A program made the position numbers and the translations under genes. From the NCBI GenBank assembly GCA_035294245.1, contig DATGLG010000057.1:94198-158197 (forward strand): DNA of 64,000 nucleotides, read 5' to 3'. The DNA is from DATGLG01 sp035294245 (GTDB lineage: Bacteria; Pseudomonadota; Alphaproteobacteria; JACZXZ01). The notes beneath the pieces are model-generated. The model was not told where the DNA came from. It ran no database searches and was given only the letters and a program-made list of their open reading frames with translations. Below are positions 8,684 to 17,509 of the stretch, piece after piece. Numbering within the stretch: position 1 is the stretch's first letter; each line of letters starts with the position of its first letter.

Positions 8684-8701
8684 GCGGGAGGAGCGGGCGC
8701 C

Positions 8702-9325
8702 ATGGTGAACTCCCTCCTTCTCCTCAAGGGACTGCTCATCGGCCTCTCCATCGCCATGCCGGTCGGTCCCATCGGCCTCCTCTGCATCAAGCGCGCCCTC
8801 ACCCGCGGGATGGCGGCGGGTCTTGCGACCGGCCTCGGCGCTGCGACCGCCGACGGGCTTTACGGCGCCGTCGCCGGCTTCGGCCTTGCCGCCGTCTCGT
8901 CCCTCCTCGTCGCGCAACAGGCGCCGCTCCGCCTCGTCGGCGGGCTGGTGCTCATCTGGCTGGGTGCCGCGAGCTTCCGCGAGCGGCCCGCCGCCGAAGC
9001 CACCGCCGAGGATCGACGCCGCAGCCTCCTCGCCGATTACACGACGACGGTGCTCCTGACCCTGACCAACCCGGCCACCATTATCTCCTTCGCGGCGGTG
9101 TTCGCGAGCGTGGGACTCTCCGAGACCGCCGCCAGCTATGGCGCCGCCGCCAGCTTCGTCGCCGCCGTCTTCCTCGGCTCGGCGCTCTGGTGGATCGTGC
9201 TGTCGGCTGGCGTAAGCCTCGCCCGCCGGCGCCTTCGGCCCGGCATGGTGCGCTGGATCAATCGCGGCTCGGGGCTGGTGCTCATCGGCTTCGGCGTCTC
9301 GGCCTGGGCCTCGCTTCTCCTCTGA
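8702..9325 (+). CDS. LysE family translocator
   Basis: Inner-membrane exporter of 207 residues with about six hydrophobic segments. The N-terminal pattern SIAMPVGPIGLLCIKRAL with GLGAATADGLYG is diagnostic of the LysE/RhtB superfamily, whose members export amino acids or other small molecules. TLTNPATIISF, another conserved stretch, is present near residue 122. GGGAGGAG lies seven bases before the ATG. It directly follows the DUF1127 gene. The substrate cannot be determined. Confidence 0.88.
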   Translation: MVNSLLLLKGLLIGLSIAMPVGPIGLLCIKRALTRGMAAGLATGLGAATADGLYGAVAGFGLAAVSSLLVAQQAPLRLVGGLVLIWLGAASFRERPAAEATAEDRRRSLLADYTTTVLLTLTNPATIISFAAVFASVGLSETAASYGAAASFVAAVFLGSALWWIVLSAGVSLARRRLRPGMVRWINRGSGLVLIGFGVSAWASLLL

Positions 9326-9431
9326 GGATCCGCCTTGCGAGAAACCCTGCGGCCTCCCCATGCGTTTCATTCCTATGCCGTGCTATCGTGCTCGCTCTCT
9401 GCCCCACGCCGCGGGCGCGAGGACTGAGCCG

Positions 9432-10949
9432 ATGCCGCACGAGCCGCCCTCCGACTATCCGAGCTTCTCGCCGCAGGAAATCGTCTCGATCATGTCGGGG
9501 CTCATGCTGGCGATGTTCCTCGCCAGCCTCGACCAGACCATCGTCGCCACCTCGCTGTCGAGCATCGGCCGCGACCTCAACGGCTGGCGCTCCCTCGCCT
9601 GGGTCGTCTCGGCCTATCTCGTCACCTCGACGACGACGACGCCGATCTATGGCCGCCTCAGCGATCTCTACGGCCGGCGGCCGATCCTCCTGATCTCGAT
9701 CGGCCTCTTCGTCGGCTCCTCCGTGCTCTGCGCCCTCTCGGGAACCATGGCGCAGCTCATCGCCGCACGGGCCCTGCAAGGTGTCGGCGGCGGCGGGCTC
9801 CGCTCGGTATCGCAGGCGGTCATCGCCGACATGATCCCGCCGCGCGAGCGTGGCCGCTATCAGGGCTATCTTTCCAGCGTCTTCGCGACCTCGAACGTGC
9901 TGGGCCCCGTCCTCGGCGGGTTCTTCGCCGACTACCTCTCCTGGCACTGGATCTTCTGGATCAACCTGCCGCTGGGCCTGGCCGCCTTCATCCTCTCGAA
10001 CCGCAATCTCGCGAAGCTGCGCCGGCCGCAGCACCACCCGAAGATCGACTGGCTCGGCGCCTTGCTGATCCTCGCCTCGGCGACGCCCATCCTCATCGGC
10101 GTCGCCAATGCGGAGCGCGCCGGCGGGTGGCTCTCCGTCGATTCTTTCGGCCCGATCGCCGGCGGCCTCATGGCGATCGCGGCGCTCATCCTCTGGGAGC
10201 GCATCGCGCGCGAGCCGATGCTGCCGCTGCGGCTCTTCCGCAACTCGATCTTCTCGGTGGCGAGCATCATCAGCTTCCTCGTCATGATGGTGATGATCGG
10301 CCTCATCGTGCTGGTGCCCATGGACTACCAGCTTGGCGCCGGGCTCTCAGCGAATGCGGCCGGCATCCGCATGATCCCGATGACGATCGGAACCGTGATC
10401 GGCTCCTTCATCTCGGGGCAGCTCATCACCTATACCGGCCGCTATCGCATCTTCCCCATCATCGGCACCTCGACGGGGATGATCGCCTGCGCGGTGATCG
10501 CCTGGGCCGGCCTCGGCCATTCCCTCGCTTTCGACATCCTTGCGACGGGCATCCTCGGCATGTCCTTCGGCGGCCAGCTCGCGCCAATGACCGTCACGGT
10601 GCAGAATGCGCTGCATTCCCACGACAACGGCATCGGCGTTTCCTGCCTGATGTTCTTCCGGCTGATGGGGGGCGCCTTCGGTGTCGCCCTTCTCAGCACG
10701 ATCCTCATCGCCCGCCTCGCCGCCGGGGCCCTCGCAATTCCCGGCCACGAGGCGCTGGGCCCCAATCCCGGGATCGCGCTCTTCCACCTCGACGAGCCGG
10801 GACTTCACCTGACCCCGGCGCTCCTGGCGGCCCTCGGCGGCGCCGTGGAGCGCGCCTTCGCCCATGTCTTCATCGTCGCCGCGGTGATTCTCGCCTTTGC
10901 GGTGATCGGCGCGCTGCGTCTCAAGGAAGTGCCGCTGCGCGGCCGTTGA
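9432..10949 (+). CDS. DHA2-type MFS multidrug exporter
   Basis: A 505-residue major facilitator of the 14-helix EmrB/QacA (DHA2) group. Seen are the first-helix motif LASLDQTIVATSL, the loop 2-3 motif A region GRLSDLYGRRPIL and the motif C-like VLGPVLGGFFADYLSWHWIFWINLP, the last two given here as separate blocks. Family members export drugs and other amphipathic compounds by proton antiport. The start at 9432 has GAGGA about nine bases upstream; an ATG at 9360 lies further up without one. There is no adjacent membrane-fusion protein or regulator, so it may work alone in the inner membrane. Confidence 0.9.
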   Translation: MPHEPPSDYPSFSPQEIVSIMSGLMLAMFLASLDQTIVATSLSSIGRDLNGWRSLAWVVSAYLVTSTTTTPIYGRLSDLYGRRPILLISIGLFVGSSVLCALSGTMAQLIAARALQGVGGGGLRSVSQAVIADMIPPRERGRYQGYLSSVFATSNVLGPVLGGFFADYLSWHWIFWINLPLGLAAFILSNRNLAKLRRPQHHPKIDWLGALLILASATPILIGVANAERAGGWLSVDSFGPIAGGLMAIAALILWERIAREPMLPLRLFRNSIFSVASIISFLVMMVMIGLIVLVPMDYQLGAGLSANAAGIRMIPMTIGTVIGSFISGQLITYTGRYRIFPIIGTSTGMIACAVIAWAGLGHSLAFDILATGILGMSFGGQLAPMTVTVQNALHSHDNGIGVSCLMFFRLMGGAFGVALLSTILIARLAAGALAIPGHEALGPNPGIALFHLDEPGLHLTPALLAALGGAVERAFAHVFIVAAVILAFAVIGALRLKEVPLRGR

Positions 10950-11040
10950 CCGGAGCCGCCCTTGCCGCGGCGGCGGGAGGCTCCCTAATATGACGGGAGC
11001 GGCCGAGGATCGATCCGCGCCCATTGAGGAGTTTCGCGAC

Positions 11041-11433
11041 ATGGCCCGTTCCGCCAGGCCAGCGGGCAAGATCAAGCGGGTTTATCTGCCGCGGGAGCGC
11101 GGCGACGGCAAGCGCGTGCTGGTGGAGCGGCTGTGGCCGCGCGGGCTCACGAAGGAGGAGGCCGCCGTCGATGTCTGGCTCAAGGACATCGCGCCGAGCC
11201 CGGCCCTGCGGAGCTGGTTCGGTCACGACCCGAAGCGCTGGACGGAGTTCCGCAAGCGCTATCGCGACGAGATCGCGAAGAATGCCGGGCCGCTGCGCGA
11301 GCTGCGCGAGCTCTGCCGGAGCGGCCCGGTGACCCTGGTCTATGCCGCGCGCGACGAAACCCATAACGGCGCGCGAGTCCTGTTGGAACTACTCGAGGGA
11401 AAAAGCGATGGCCGTGAAGAAGCAACCCGATGA
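11041..11433 (+). CDS. DUF488 family protein, YeaO-like
   Basis: A 130-residue cytoplasmic protein of the DUF488 family. The diagnostic segments are VLVERLWPRGL followed by KEEAAVDVWLKDIAPS, a central WFGHDPKRW and VTLVYAARDETHN near the end. The function of the family is not known. The start at 11041 has GAGGAG nine bases upstream; an earlier in-frame ATG at 10990 is less well supported. Its last 26 bases overlap the start of the next gene, which suggests translational coupling. Confidence 0.85.
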   Translation: MARSARPAGKIKRVYLPRERGDGKRVLVERLWPRGLTKEEAAVDVWLKDIAPSPALRSWFGHDPKRWTEFRKRYRDEIAKNAGPLRELRELCRSGPVTLVYAARDETHNGARVLLELLEGKSDGREEATR

Positions 11434-11932
11434 CGCCGGCGAGCCGGAACCGGCGAAGGGCTTCAGCTCGCCGGCCTGCCTCGCCCACGAGATGGACCCC
11501 GCCTATGCCGGCTATCTCGGCGACGCCGAGCTCGTTGCGCTCCTGAACCTGCTGGTCGAGGCCGAGCGCGCCGGCGACAAGGTCCTGGGCGTCTTCCTCG
11601 CGGAGAGCCCGAGCGCTGAGGCGCGCGCGCTGCTCGAGGCGGTGCGGCGCGACGAGGCGCGCTTCACCACCATGCTCACCCGCCATATCGAGAAGCTGGG
11701 CGGCGCGCCGAGTCAAGCGACGGGCGCCTTCTACGGGAAGGCGATCGCGGTGGAGGGCTTCGCGGCGCGTCTTGCCTTCCTCAATCGCGGCCAGGGCTGG
11801 GTCGTGCGCAAGCTCAAGGACGCGCTGCCGCGGGTGAAGGACGACCGGCTCCATAGCGCGCTCAAGGGCATGCTCGGCGCCCACGAGGCCAATATCGCCC
11901 GCTGCGAGGCGCTGGTGAGAAGCCTGGGCTGA
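11408..11932 (+). CDS. Small ferritin-like helical protein (DUF6306-like)
   Basis: A 174-residue protein predicted to be mostly helical. It opens with a conserved-looking SSPACLAHEMDPAY segment, followed by two long amphipathic helices containing acidic residues and histidine spaced as in ferritin-like folds (EAERAGDK, RRDEARF, then RHIEKLGG). I recognise it as DUF6306-like from pattern memory, not from a search. No enzyme role is known to me. GAGGG precedes the ATG at 11408. It overlaps the DUF488 gene by 26 bases, so the two products may act together. Confidence 0.6.
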   Translation: MAVKKQPDDAGEPEPAKGFSSPACLAHEMDPAYAGYLGDAELVALLNLLVEAERAGDKVLGVFLAESPSAEARALLEAVRRDEARFTTMLTRHIEKLGGAPSQATGAFYGKAIAVEGFAARLAFLNRGQGWVVRKLKDALPRVKDDRLHSALKGMLGAHEANIARCEALVRSLG

Positions 11933-11938
11933 GACGGC

Positions 11939-13786
11939 TCAGCGACCCGCGGCCGCTCGCACGCGGAAAAGGCGGAGGTCGCTGGAGATGCCGGCCGGCC
12001 AGGGTTGCGGGGTGAGCCAGCTTGGCGCTGCGCCGCGCTGCAATCGCTTGTAGAGCGCCTCATCCGGCTTTGCTGGCTCACGCGCCGCCCGCCCGCCACC
12101 GCAGACCATCACGTAGGCGACGCCACGGCGGGCGAGAATCCGCCGCGCCGAGTCGTCGTCCCGGCTGGCCATGAAGCTCAGCGCATCATGCAGGCCCTCC
12201 ACGTTCAGATGATAGAGGCCCGCGACGACGCGGTGGCCGGTCCAATAGAGCGTCTCCGGCGCCTGGTCGGGGTGAGTCAGGATGATCAGGTCGCTGCCGC
12301 CCATGAAGGCCGGATCGTTGAGCGCATCAGCCACTCCGCGAACGGCGCAATTGGCCGCCGCAGGCGCCGGCTTCGATGACCTGCCCATCGCGGCCGAGAG
12401 CGCCCCCGCAGCCAGCATCGGCCCGATGGCGATCAGCACAATGCCGAGCACGCGCGCCGCCAATCGTAGCGCCGTCGGCGCCCATCGCTCCATGAAGGGC
12501 TCGACGCGGCGCATCGCGCAGGCGACGGGAAGGGCGGCGAGGACCTCGGGATAGATCGCGAAACGCGCATGGAGCAGGCCCGGCCCGATCAGCAGGCCGA
12601 GCATGGCGGCGAAAAAGCCCCAACCCCAGCGCGCCGCCGGGCGCCGCTCGCGCCAGGCGAAGGCGATGGCGGCGACGAGGCCGAGAAGGGGAGCGCCGAG
12701 CCACAGCACGCCCCGGCTCGGCTCCCGGAAGGCCGGTTGCATCTCGGCGACCTGGTTCCAGAAGCCGATTCCCACTTCCGTGCCGAAGACGGCCTTCTCC
12801 GGGGCAAGCACGCCGGGAAACGCGGCAAAGAGGCTTCCTGCGGCCAGCACCGCGCCAGCAAGGGCCACGGCAAGGCGAATGCGCCAAGCCTCGGGATTCT
12901 GGGGCGCCGCAGCGATCCCCACCCAGAGCAGGGCAAGCAGGCCCGCGAAGGCCACATAGAGAATGGAGAGCCGCTCGGCTTCCGGGTAGAGCCAGCCCTT
13001 ATAGGGTGGATCGACGGCCAGGAGCAGCGCCGTGGAGAGAAAGAAGGCCGCGGCAAAGCCAAGATTGGCGCCGCGGCGCGAGCGACCGTCGCGAATCCAG
13101 GCGAGCCCCATGAGCGCCACGCCGAGGGCGATGCCGAGGATGCATTCGACGGTCAGCCACAAGGCGAAGCTCGCCGCAAGGCCGGTTGTCACGCCGAGGC
13201 GTGGCCCGCTCGCCGCCGTGGCGAGGCGCAGGGCGAAGCCGAGAAAGAGCGTCCACGCCGCGACGACGGGCACGTGGTAGGTCACGTTGCCGATCATGCC
13301 GTAATTCAGCACGAGCGGCGCCAGGGCGATCAGGAGGCCGCCGAAGCGCCGGGTCGTCGCATCCAGGAGCGGCCGGGCCGCCCACATGGCGGCGAGGAGC
13401 AAGGCCGCGATCGAGAGCGGGCCGATCAGCCGCGTGGCGATCGCGAAGCCCGCGCTCCAGCCGGCGACGGCCGCAAAGGGAGCCGCCACGGCGAGGAAGA
13501 CCAGGTCATAGGCCTTGCTCCAATGGAGCACCATGCCGAAGGGCGCATTGTCGCGGGGGAAAAAGCCGCGGTGCCAGCCATCCGCCAGCACCCCGCGCAG
13601 ACGGACGATATGCATATAGCTGTCGGGATCGACGAGATCGCCCCGCAGGATCTCGGGATGGCGAAAGAAGGCGATGAGGGCCAGCAGCAGCGCGCCTAGG
13701 AGGATGCCCGGCAGGGCGTCGACCAGGAGATGGCCCTTCCCCTGCGCTGCCGCCAGGCCCCGATCTCTCCAATGAATGACCGCCAT
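11939..13786 (-). CDS. Polytopic membrane protein, GT-C glycosyltransferase-like
   Basis: A 615-residue membrane protein with a short cytoplasmic start, one early transmembrane segment, a polar loop containing DPDSYMHIVRLRG (near residues 53-65), then at least ten more hydrophobic segments and a soluble C-terminal tail of roughly 150 residues. An acidic D-x-D motif in the first external loop next to an aromatic residue is the typical layout of GT-C enzymes such as STT3/PglB and related lipid-linked sugar transferases. AAGGA precedes the ATG. No glycan genes flank it, and it converges with the DUF6306-like gene with six bases between stops. The function is inferred from topology only. Confidence 0.6.
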   Translation of the reverse strand: MAVIHWRDRGLAAAQGKGHLLVDALPGILLGALLLALIAFFRHPEILRGDLVDPDSYMHIVRLRGVLADGWHRGFFPRDNAPFGMVLHWSKAYDLVFLAVAAPFAAVAGWSAGFAIATRLIGPLSIAALLLAAMWAARPLLDATTRRFGGLLIALAPLVLNYGMIGNVTYHVPVVAAWTLFLGFALRLATAASGPRLGVTTGLAASFALWLTVECILGIALGVALMGLAWIRDGRSRRGANLGFAAAFFLSTALLLAVDPPYKGWLYPEAERLSILYVAFAGLLALLWVGIAAAPQNPEAWRIRLAVALAGAVLAAGSLFAAFPGVLAPEKAVFGTEVGIGFWNQVAEMQPAFREPSRGVLWLGAPLLGLVAAIAFAWRERRPAARWGWGFFAAMLGLLIGPGLLHARFAIYPEVLAALPVACAMRRVEPFMERWAPTALRLAARVLGIVLIAIGPMLAAGALSAAMGRSSKPAPAAANCAVRGVADALNDPAFMGGSDLIILTHPDQAPETLYWTGHRVVAGLYHLNVEGLHDALSFMASRDDDSARRILARRGVAYVMVCGGGRAAREPAKPDEALYKRLQRGAAPSWLTPQPWPAGISSDLRLFRVRAAAGR

Positions 13787-14080
13787 TGCGCGTCCTTCGA
13801 AGGCTGCCGGTCCAGCATGGGAATAGGGTATGGTGCGTTTGGGTCTCAGTCCCTCGGCCGTCGCCCCCGCGCAGGCGGGGGCCCAGAAACATTGGATTCC
13901 CGCTTTCGCGGGAATGACCGTCCGATATAGCGATTTGATCCAAGCGCATTCGCTCGAGATACCGGCTCGGCTGTTTTAAGGCGCCTTGGTTAACAAATCG
14001 CAAGCTGCCCAGCAGCTACTCGCGGGACGAGGGCAGGGTTATGATGCCGGCGGGAAACGCCATACCGAGAAGGCCGGGGC
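13787..14080. other. Divergent intergenic region carrying a palindromic repeat
   Basis: This 294-base gap separates the GT-C-like gene from the acyl-CoA synthetase gene. It holds the double-hairpin element described separately and an AT-richer stretch at about 13920-14010 where both promoters should lie. A TATGAT at 14040-14045 could be a -10 for the synthetase, but no good -35 precedes it. No gene is supported. Confidence 0.4.
13862..13920. repeat. Double-hairpin palindromic intergenic element
   Basis: Two perfect 8-bp hairpins in tandem: GCCCCCGC/GCGGGGGC (13863-13882, loop GCAG) and ATTCCCGC/GCGGGAAT (13896-13915, loop TTTC), joined by 13 bases. The edge GGAATGAC and the overall layout match dispersed palindromic units common in intergenic DNA of many alphaproteobacteria. 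I see only this intact copy in the window and perhaps one decayed half at 1651-1666. Confidence 0.6.
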
Positions 14081-15760
14081 ATGCTCACCCGCGGCAAGAG
14101 CTATGAGGAGGTCTATTCCGCGTTCCGCTGGAGCGTGCCGAAGCGCTTCAACATGGGCGTCGCCTGCTGCGACCGGCACCTCGCGCGCTACGGCGGCAAG
14201 CCCGCCCTGCTCTTCTTGACCGAGGATGGCCGGCTCGAGCGCTATAGCTTCGCCGATATCCATCGCCTCTCGAACCGGCTTGCCAACGCCCTCGTCGCCC
14301 ATGGGGCCAAGCGCCGCGACCGCGTCGGCATCCTCCTTCCCCAATCGCCAGCCGCGGCGATCGGCCACATCGCGGCCTATAAGGCGGGGCTGATCGCAGT
14401 TCCCCTCTTTACGCTGTTCGGCGAGGACGCGCTCGCCTACCGGCTCGGCGACGCCAGCGCCGGCACCGTCATCACCGATGATGCCAATCTCGCCAAGATC
14501 ATGGCGATCCGCGACAGGCTGCCGGCGCTGCGCCTCGTCATCGTCGCGCGCGATGCCGCGCCGAAATCGCCGCTGCCGGCAGGCGCCATCGATCTCGCGC
14601 GCGCCCTCGACTCATCCTCCGAGCGCTTCTCGCCCATCGACACCGACGCCGACGATCCCGCGCTCATCATCTACACCTCGGGCACCACAGGCCCGCCCAA
14701 GGGGGCGCTCCACGCCCATCGCACGCTGCTCGGCCACTTGACCGGCGTCGAGTTCTATCACGAGTTCCTGCCGCAGCCCGACGACGTGTTCTGGACGCCG
14801 GCGGATTGGGCCTGGATCGGCGGGCTCCTCGATGTGCTGCTGCCGGCCTGGTTCCATGCGGTGCCGGTGGTCGCCTGCCGCATGCGCAAGTTCGACCCGG
14901 AATTCGCCTATCGGCTCATCGCCGATTACCAGGTGCGCAATCTCTTCCTGCCGCCCACGGCGCTCAAGCTGATGCGCCAGGTGCGCGAGCCTCGCGCCCG
15001 CTGGAGCTACCAGATCCGCTCCATCTTCAGCGGCGGCGAGAGCATGGGCGAGGAGCTCCTCGCCTGGGGACGCGAGGCGCTCGGCGTTACCGTCAACGAG
15101 GGCTACGGCCAGACCGAGTGCAACCTGGTGCTCGGCAATTGCAGCGCCGTCATGCCGGTGCGCGCCGGCTCGATGGGCCGACCGGTGCCGGGGCACATCG
15201 TCGAGATCGTCGACGAGCGGGGCAATCCCGTTCCGTCCGGCACGCCGGGCATCGTCGGCGTGCGGCGGCCGGATCCGGTGATGCTGCTCGAATATTGGGG
15301 TAACCCGCGCGCCACCGCCGAGAAATTCGCCGGCGACTGGCTCTTGACCGGCGACGTCGCCGTGAAGGACGACGAGGGCTATTTCTGGTTCCGCGGCCGC
15401 GCCGACGACATCATCACGAGCGCCGGCTACCGCATCGGGCCGAGCGAGATCGAGGATTGCCTGTTGCGACATCCCGCCGTCGCCATGGCGGCCGCGATCG
15501 GCGTGCCAGACCCCCTGCGCACCGAGATCGTCAAGGCGTTCATCGTGCCGGCCCCCGGCCATGCGCCGTCCGCGGCCTTGGCGCGCGAGATCCAGGACTT
15601 CGTGAAGACGAGGCTCGCGGCCCACGAATATCCCCGCCTCGTCGAATTCGTCGAGAGCTTGCCGCTGACGGCGACGGGCAAGATCATGCGGCGGGAGCTG
15701 CGCGCCAAGGAGATCGCCGAGCAAGCAGCGCCACGGGAACCCACCGCCGGATCGCCTTAG
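14081..15760 (+). CDS. AMP-forming acyl-CoA synthetase
   Basis: A 559-residue adenylate-forming ligase that activates a carboxylic acid through an acyl-AMP. The P-loop A3 motif YTSGTTGPPKG, the GYGQTECN A5 region, the LTGDVA/FRGRADDIITSAGYRIGP A7-A8 hinge region (given in parts) and the C-terminal catalytic lysine in TGKIMR are all present. The DWAWIGGLLDVLLPAW segment resembles acetyl/medium-chain acyl-CoA synthetases. The chain length or aromatic nature of the substrate is not readable. The gene is followed convergently by the DUF1028 gene with a 4-base overlap at the stops. Confidence 0.88.
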   Translation: MLTRGKSYEEVYSAFRWSVPKRFNMGVACCDRHLARYGGKPALLFLTEDGRLERYSFADIHRLSNRLANALVAHGAKRRDRVGILLPQSPAAAIGHIAAYKAGLIAVPLFTLFGEDALAYRLGDASAGTVITDDANLAKIMAIRDRLPALRLVIVARDAAPKSPLPAGAIDLARALDSSSERFSPIDTDADDPALIIYTSGTTGPPKGALHAHRTLLGHLTGVEFYHEFLPQPDDVFWTPADWAWIGGLLDVLLPAWFHAVPVVACRMRKFDPEFAYRLIADYQVRNLFLPPTALKLMRQVREPRARWSYQIRSIFSGGESMGEELLAWGREALGVTVNEGYGQTECNLVLGNCSAVMPVRAGSMGRPVPGHIVEIVDERGNPVPSGTPGIVGVRRPDPVMLLEYWGNPRATAEKFAGDWLLTGDVAVKDDEGYFWFRGRADDIITSAGYRIGPSEIEDCLLRHPAVAMAAAIGVPDPLRTEIVKAFIVPAPGHAPSAALAREIQDFVKTRLAAHEYPRLVEFVESLPLTATGKIMRRELRAKEIAEQAAPREPTAGSP

Positions 15761-16434
15761 GGATCGCCCGGGACGCCATAGCTTGGCGCCGCGGTGGGAT
15801 CGAGGGCGCGCTGAATGTAGTCCTTCATCTGTGGCTCATAGAGATCCCAGGTCTTGCGCAGCGCGGCGATGGGCGCCTCGTCGGCCCAATCCACGCGCAG
15901 ATTGACGACGGGCCAGGGCTGCTCATGGGCGACGACGAGCCCCGCCGAATGCACGGGGCCCGCCTCGCCACCGGCGGCGAGGCCCCGCTCGAGCGCGCGC
16001 AGCAGCCGCTCGGCGAGATGCGCCTCCGGTGCGGCCGCGAAGGCCTCGGCCATCGCGGCGGGCACGCCCGAATTGGCGAGGAGATTGCCCGCTGCCACGC
16101 AATCGCGCCCCGCCGCCGCCCCGGTCACGCCGAGGGCCTTGGCGCCGGTATAGTGGGCGACGCGGCCCTCGCGATCGACGACCGCGAGCTGGCGATGGAC
16201 GATGTGAGGGGCGGCGGCGGTGATCCGCGCGAGCGCCTCGCCGGCGGGAACCCCCTCCTCGAGGAGATCGAGAAGGCGGATGCCGAGCACCGGATCGGTC
16301 ACGTTCTGGCTGGCGACGGCGCCGGCACTCACGCGCACCCAGACGCAGCGCGACGCAACGGCGATGCTCGAGCTGGAGATCGCCATTCCCACGGCACCGC
16401 TGCGGGCGCAGCGGCCGACGATCGAGAAGGTCAT
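15757..16434 (-). CDS. DUF1028 family protein
   Basis: A 225-residue protein of the DUF1028 family, recognisable from the N-terminal TFSIVGRCARSGAVGMAISSS, the following GAVASQN and the central AAGNLLAN. The family has an Ntn-hydrolase-like fold and often sits beside RidA proteins and amidohydrolases, but its reaction is not established. The ATG at 16434 overlaps the stop of the RidA gene as ATGA, indicating coupled translation. It is last in the minus-strand HpaB cluster. Confidence 0.85.
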   Translation of the reverse strand: MTFSIVGRCARSGAVGMAISSSSIAVASRCVWVRVSAGAVASQNVTDPVLGIRLLDLLEEGVPAGEALARITAAAPHIVHRQLAVVDREGRVAHYTGAKALGVTGAAAGRDCVAAGNLLANSGVPAAMAEAFAAAPEAHLAERLLRALERGLAAGGEAGPVHSAGLVVAHEQPWPVVNLRVDWADEAPIAALRKTWDLYEPQMKDYIQRALDPTAAPSYGVPGDP

Positions 16435-16901
16435 TTCTTCGCCCTGTTGCGGCCGGCGGCGCTCTTTCGCGCTGTCCGCGACGCGTTCGCCTCGTCTTCG
16501 GGGATCACCGCGTCCACGTCGATCTCCATGAGGAGCTCGGGTCGCGCGAGGCCGCTCACGATCAGGCCGGTCGAGCAAGGATAGACGCCCTTGAGCCATT
16601 TGCCCACCACCTGGTAGACGGGCTCGCGATAGGCGCGGTCGGTGATGTAAATGTGGATCTTGCAGATGTGCTCCAGCTTGGCGCCGGCCTCCTCGAGCAG
16701 GATCTTCACGCATTTCATGGCGTGCTCGGCCTGGGCCGCGGGATCGCCGATGCCGACGACGCTGCCGTCGAAGGCCATCGCGGTCTGGCCGCGCAGGAAG
16801 ATGTGATTGCCGGCGCGGACCGCCATGCAGAGATCGATGCCGAGCTTCTGATTCTTGTAGTAGCTGTTGGTGCGGAACTTGCGGAAACGCTGATGCGCCA
16901 C
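16431..16901 (-). CDS. RidA family protein, GTG start
   Basis: A 156-residue member of the RidA/YjgF family, which hydrolyses reactive enamines and imines or acts as a deaminase on aminomuconate-type intermediates. The C-terminal signature YPCSTGLIVSGLARPELLMEID carries the conserved Arg (in ARPELL) that binds substrate carboxylates. No ATG is available; a GTG at 16901 is preceded by GAGGGAGG and gives the expected N-terminus. There is a 98-base gap after the flavin reductase gene and a 4-base overlap with the DUF1028 gene. In this context it may process a nitrogen-containing catabolic intermediate, which is inference. Confidence 0.85.
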   Translation of the reverse strand: MAHQRFRKFRTNSYYKNQKLGIDLCMAVRAGNHIFLRGQTAMAFDGSVVGIGDPAAQAEHAMKCVKILLEEAGAKLEHICKIHIYITDRAYREPVYQVVGKWLKGVYPCSTGLIVSGLARPELLMEIDVDAVIPEDEANASRTARKSAAGRNRAKK

Positions 16902-16999
16902 GGCGCCCTCCCTCTTCGCTGAGCGGTCTTCATCCCACGACGCAACGCGCCTTGCGGGCGCGCGACGTCCCTTCCCCTTTACCCGAAAGCCGTGGCGGC

Positions 17000-17506
17000 T
17001 CAAGCCGCGGAAAGCGGCGACCCCTCCAGCGCCAGGCGGCTGTAGTTGCGATCGCAATAGACGAGCGGCCGCCCCTCGCCGAGCTCCACGTCGCAGACCG
17101 TGCCGATCAGCACGTGGTGGGAGCCCCAGCGCAGGTGGCGCACCAGGGTGCAGTCGAAGGCGGCGAGCGCGCCGACGAGAGCCGGAGAGCCGGTGGCGAG
17201 CGGCATCCATTCGGCGGCGGCGAAATGATCCCCGCCCTCGATGGGAAGGCGCCCGGCGAAGACCTCCGAGATCGCCTCCTGGTCCTCGGAGAGGATATTC
17301 ACGCAGAAGGCGCCGCTCGCGATGATGGCATCCGCGGCGCGGCTCTGGTGATGCAGGCAGGCGAGCAGGGAGGGCGGATCGGCCGAGACGGAGCAGACGG
17401 CGCTCACGGTGACGCCCGCACGCCTGCCCTCGGCCGTCTTGGTCGTGATGATCGAGACCCCGGTCGCCGCGAGGCGCATGCCGTCGATGAAGCTCTCGCG
17501 CAGCAT
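17000..17506 (-). CDS. Flavin reductase, HpaC-like
   Basis: A 168-residue NAD(P)H:flavin oxidoreductase that supplies reduced FAD to a two-component monooxygenase. It has the flavin reductase-like split-barrel pattern: TGVSIITTK near the start, then AGVTVSAVCSVSADPPSLLAC, and GSHHVLIGTVCDVEL. AAAGGGAG lies eight bases before the ATG, overlapping the stop region of the HpaB-type oxygenase gene three bases upstream. The tight pairing makes it the reductase partner of that oxygenase. Confidence 0.88.
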   Translation of the reverse strand: MLRESFIDGMRLAATGVSIITTKTAEGRRAGVTVSAVCSVSADPPSLLACLHHQSRAADAIIASGAFCVNILSEDQEAISEVFAGRLPIEGGDHFAAAEWMPLATGSPALVGALAAFDCTLVRHLRWGSHHVLIGTVCDVELGEGRPLVYCDRNYSRLALEGSPLSAA

Positions 17507-17509
17507 GGC

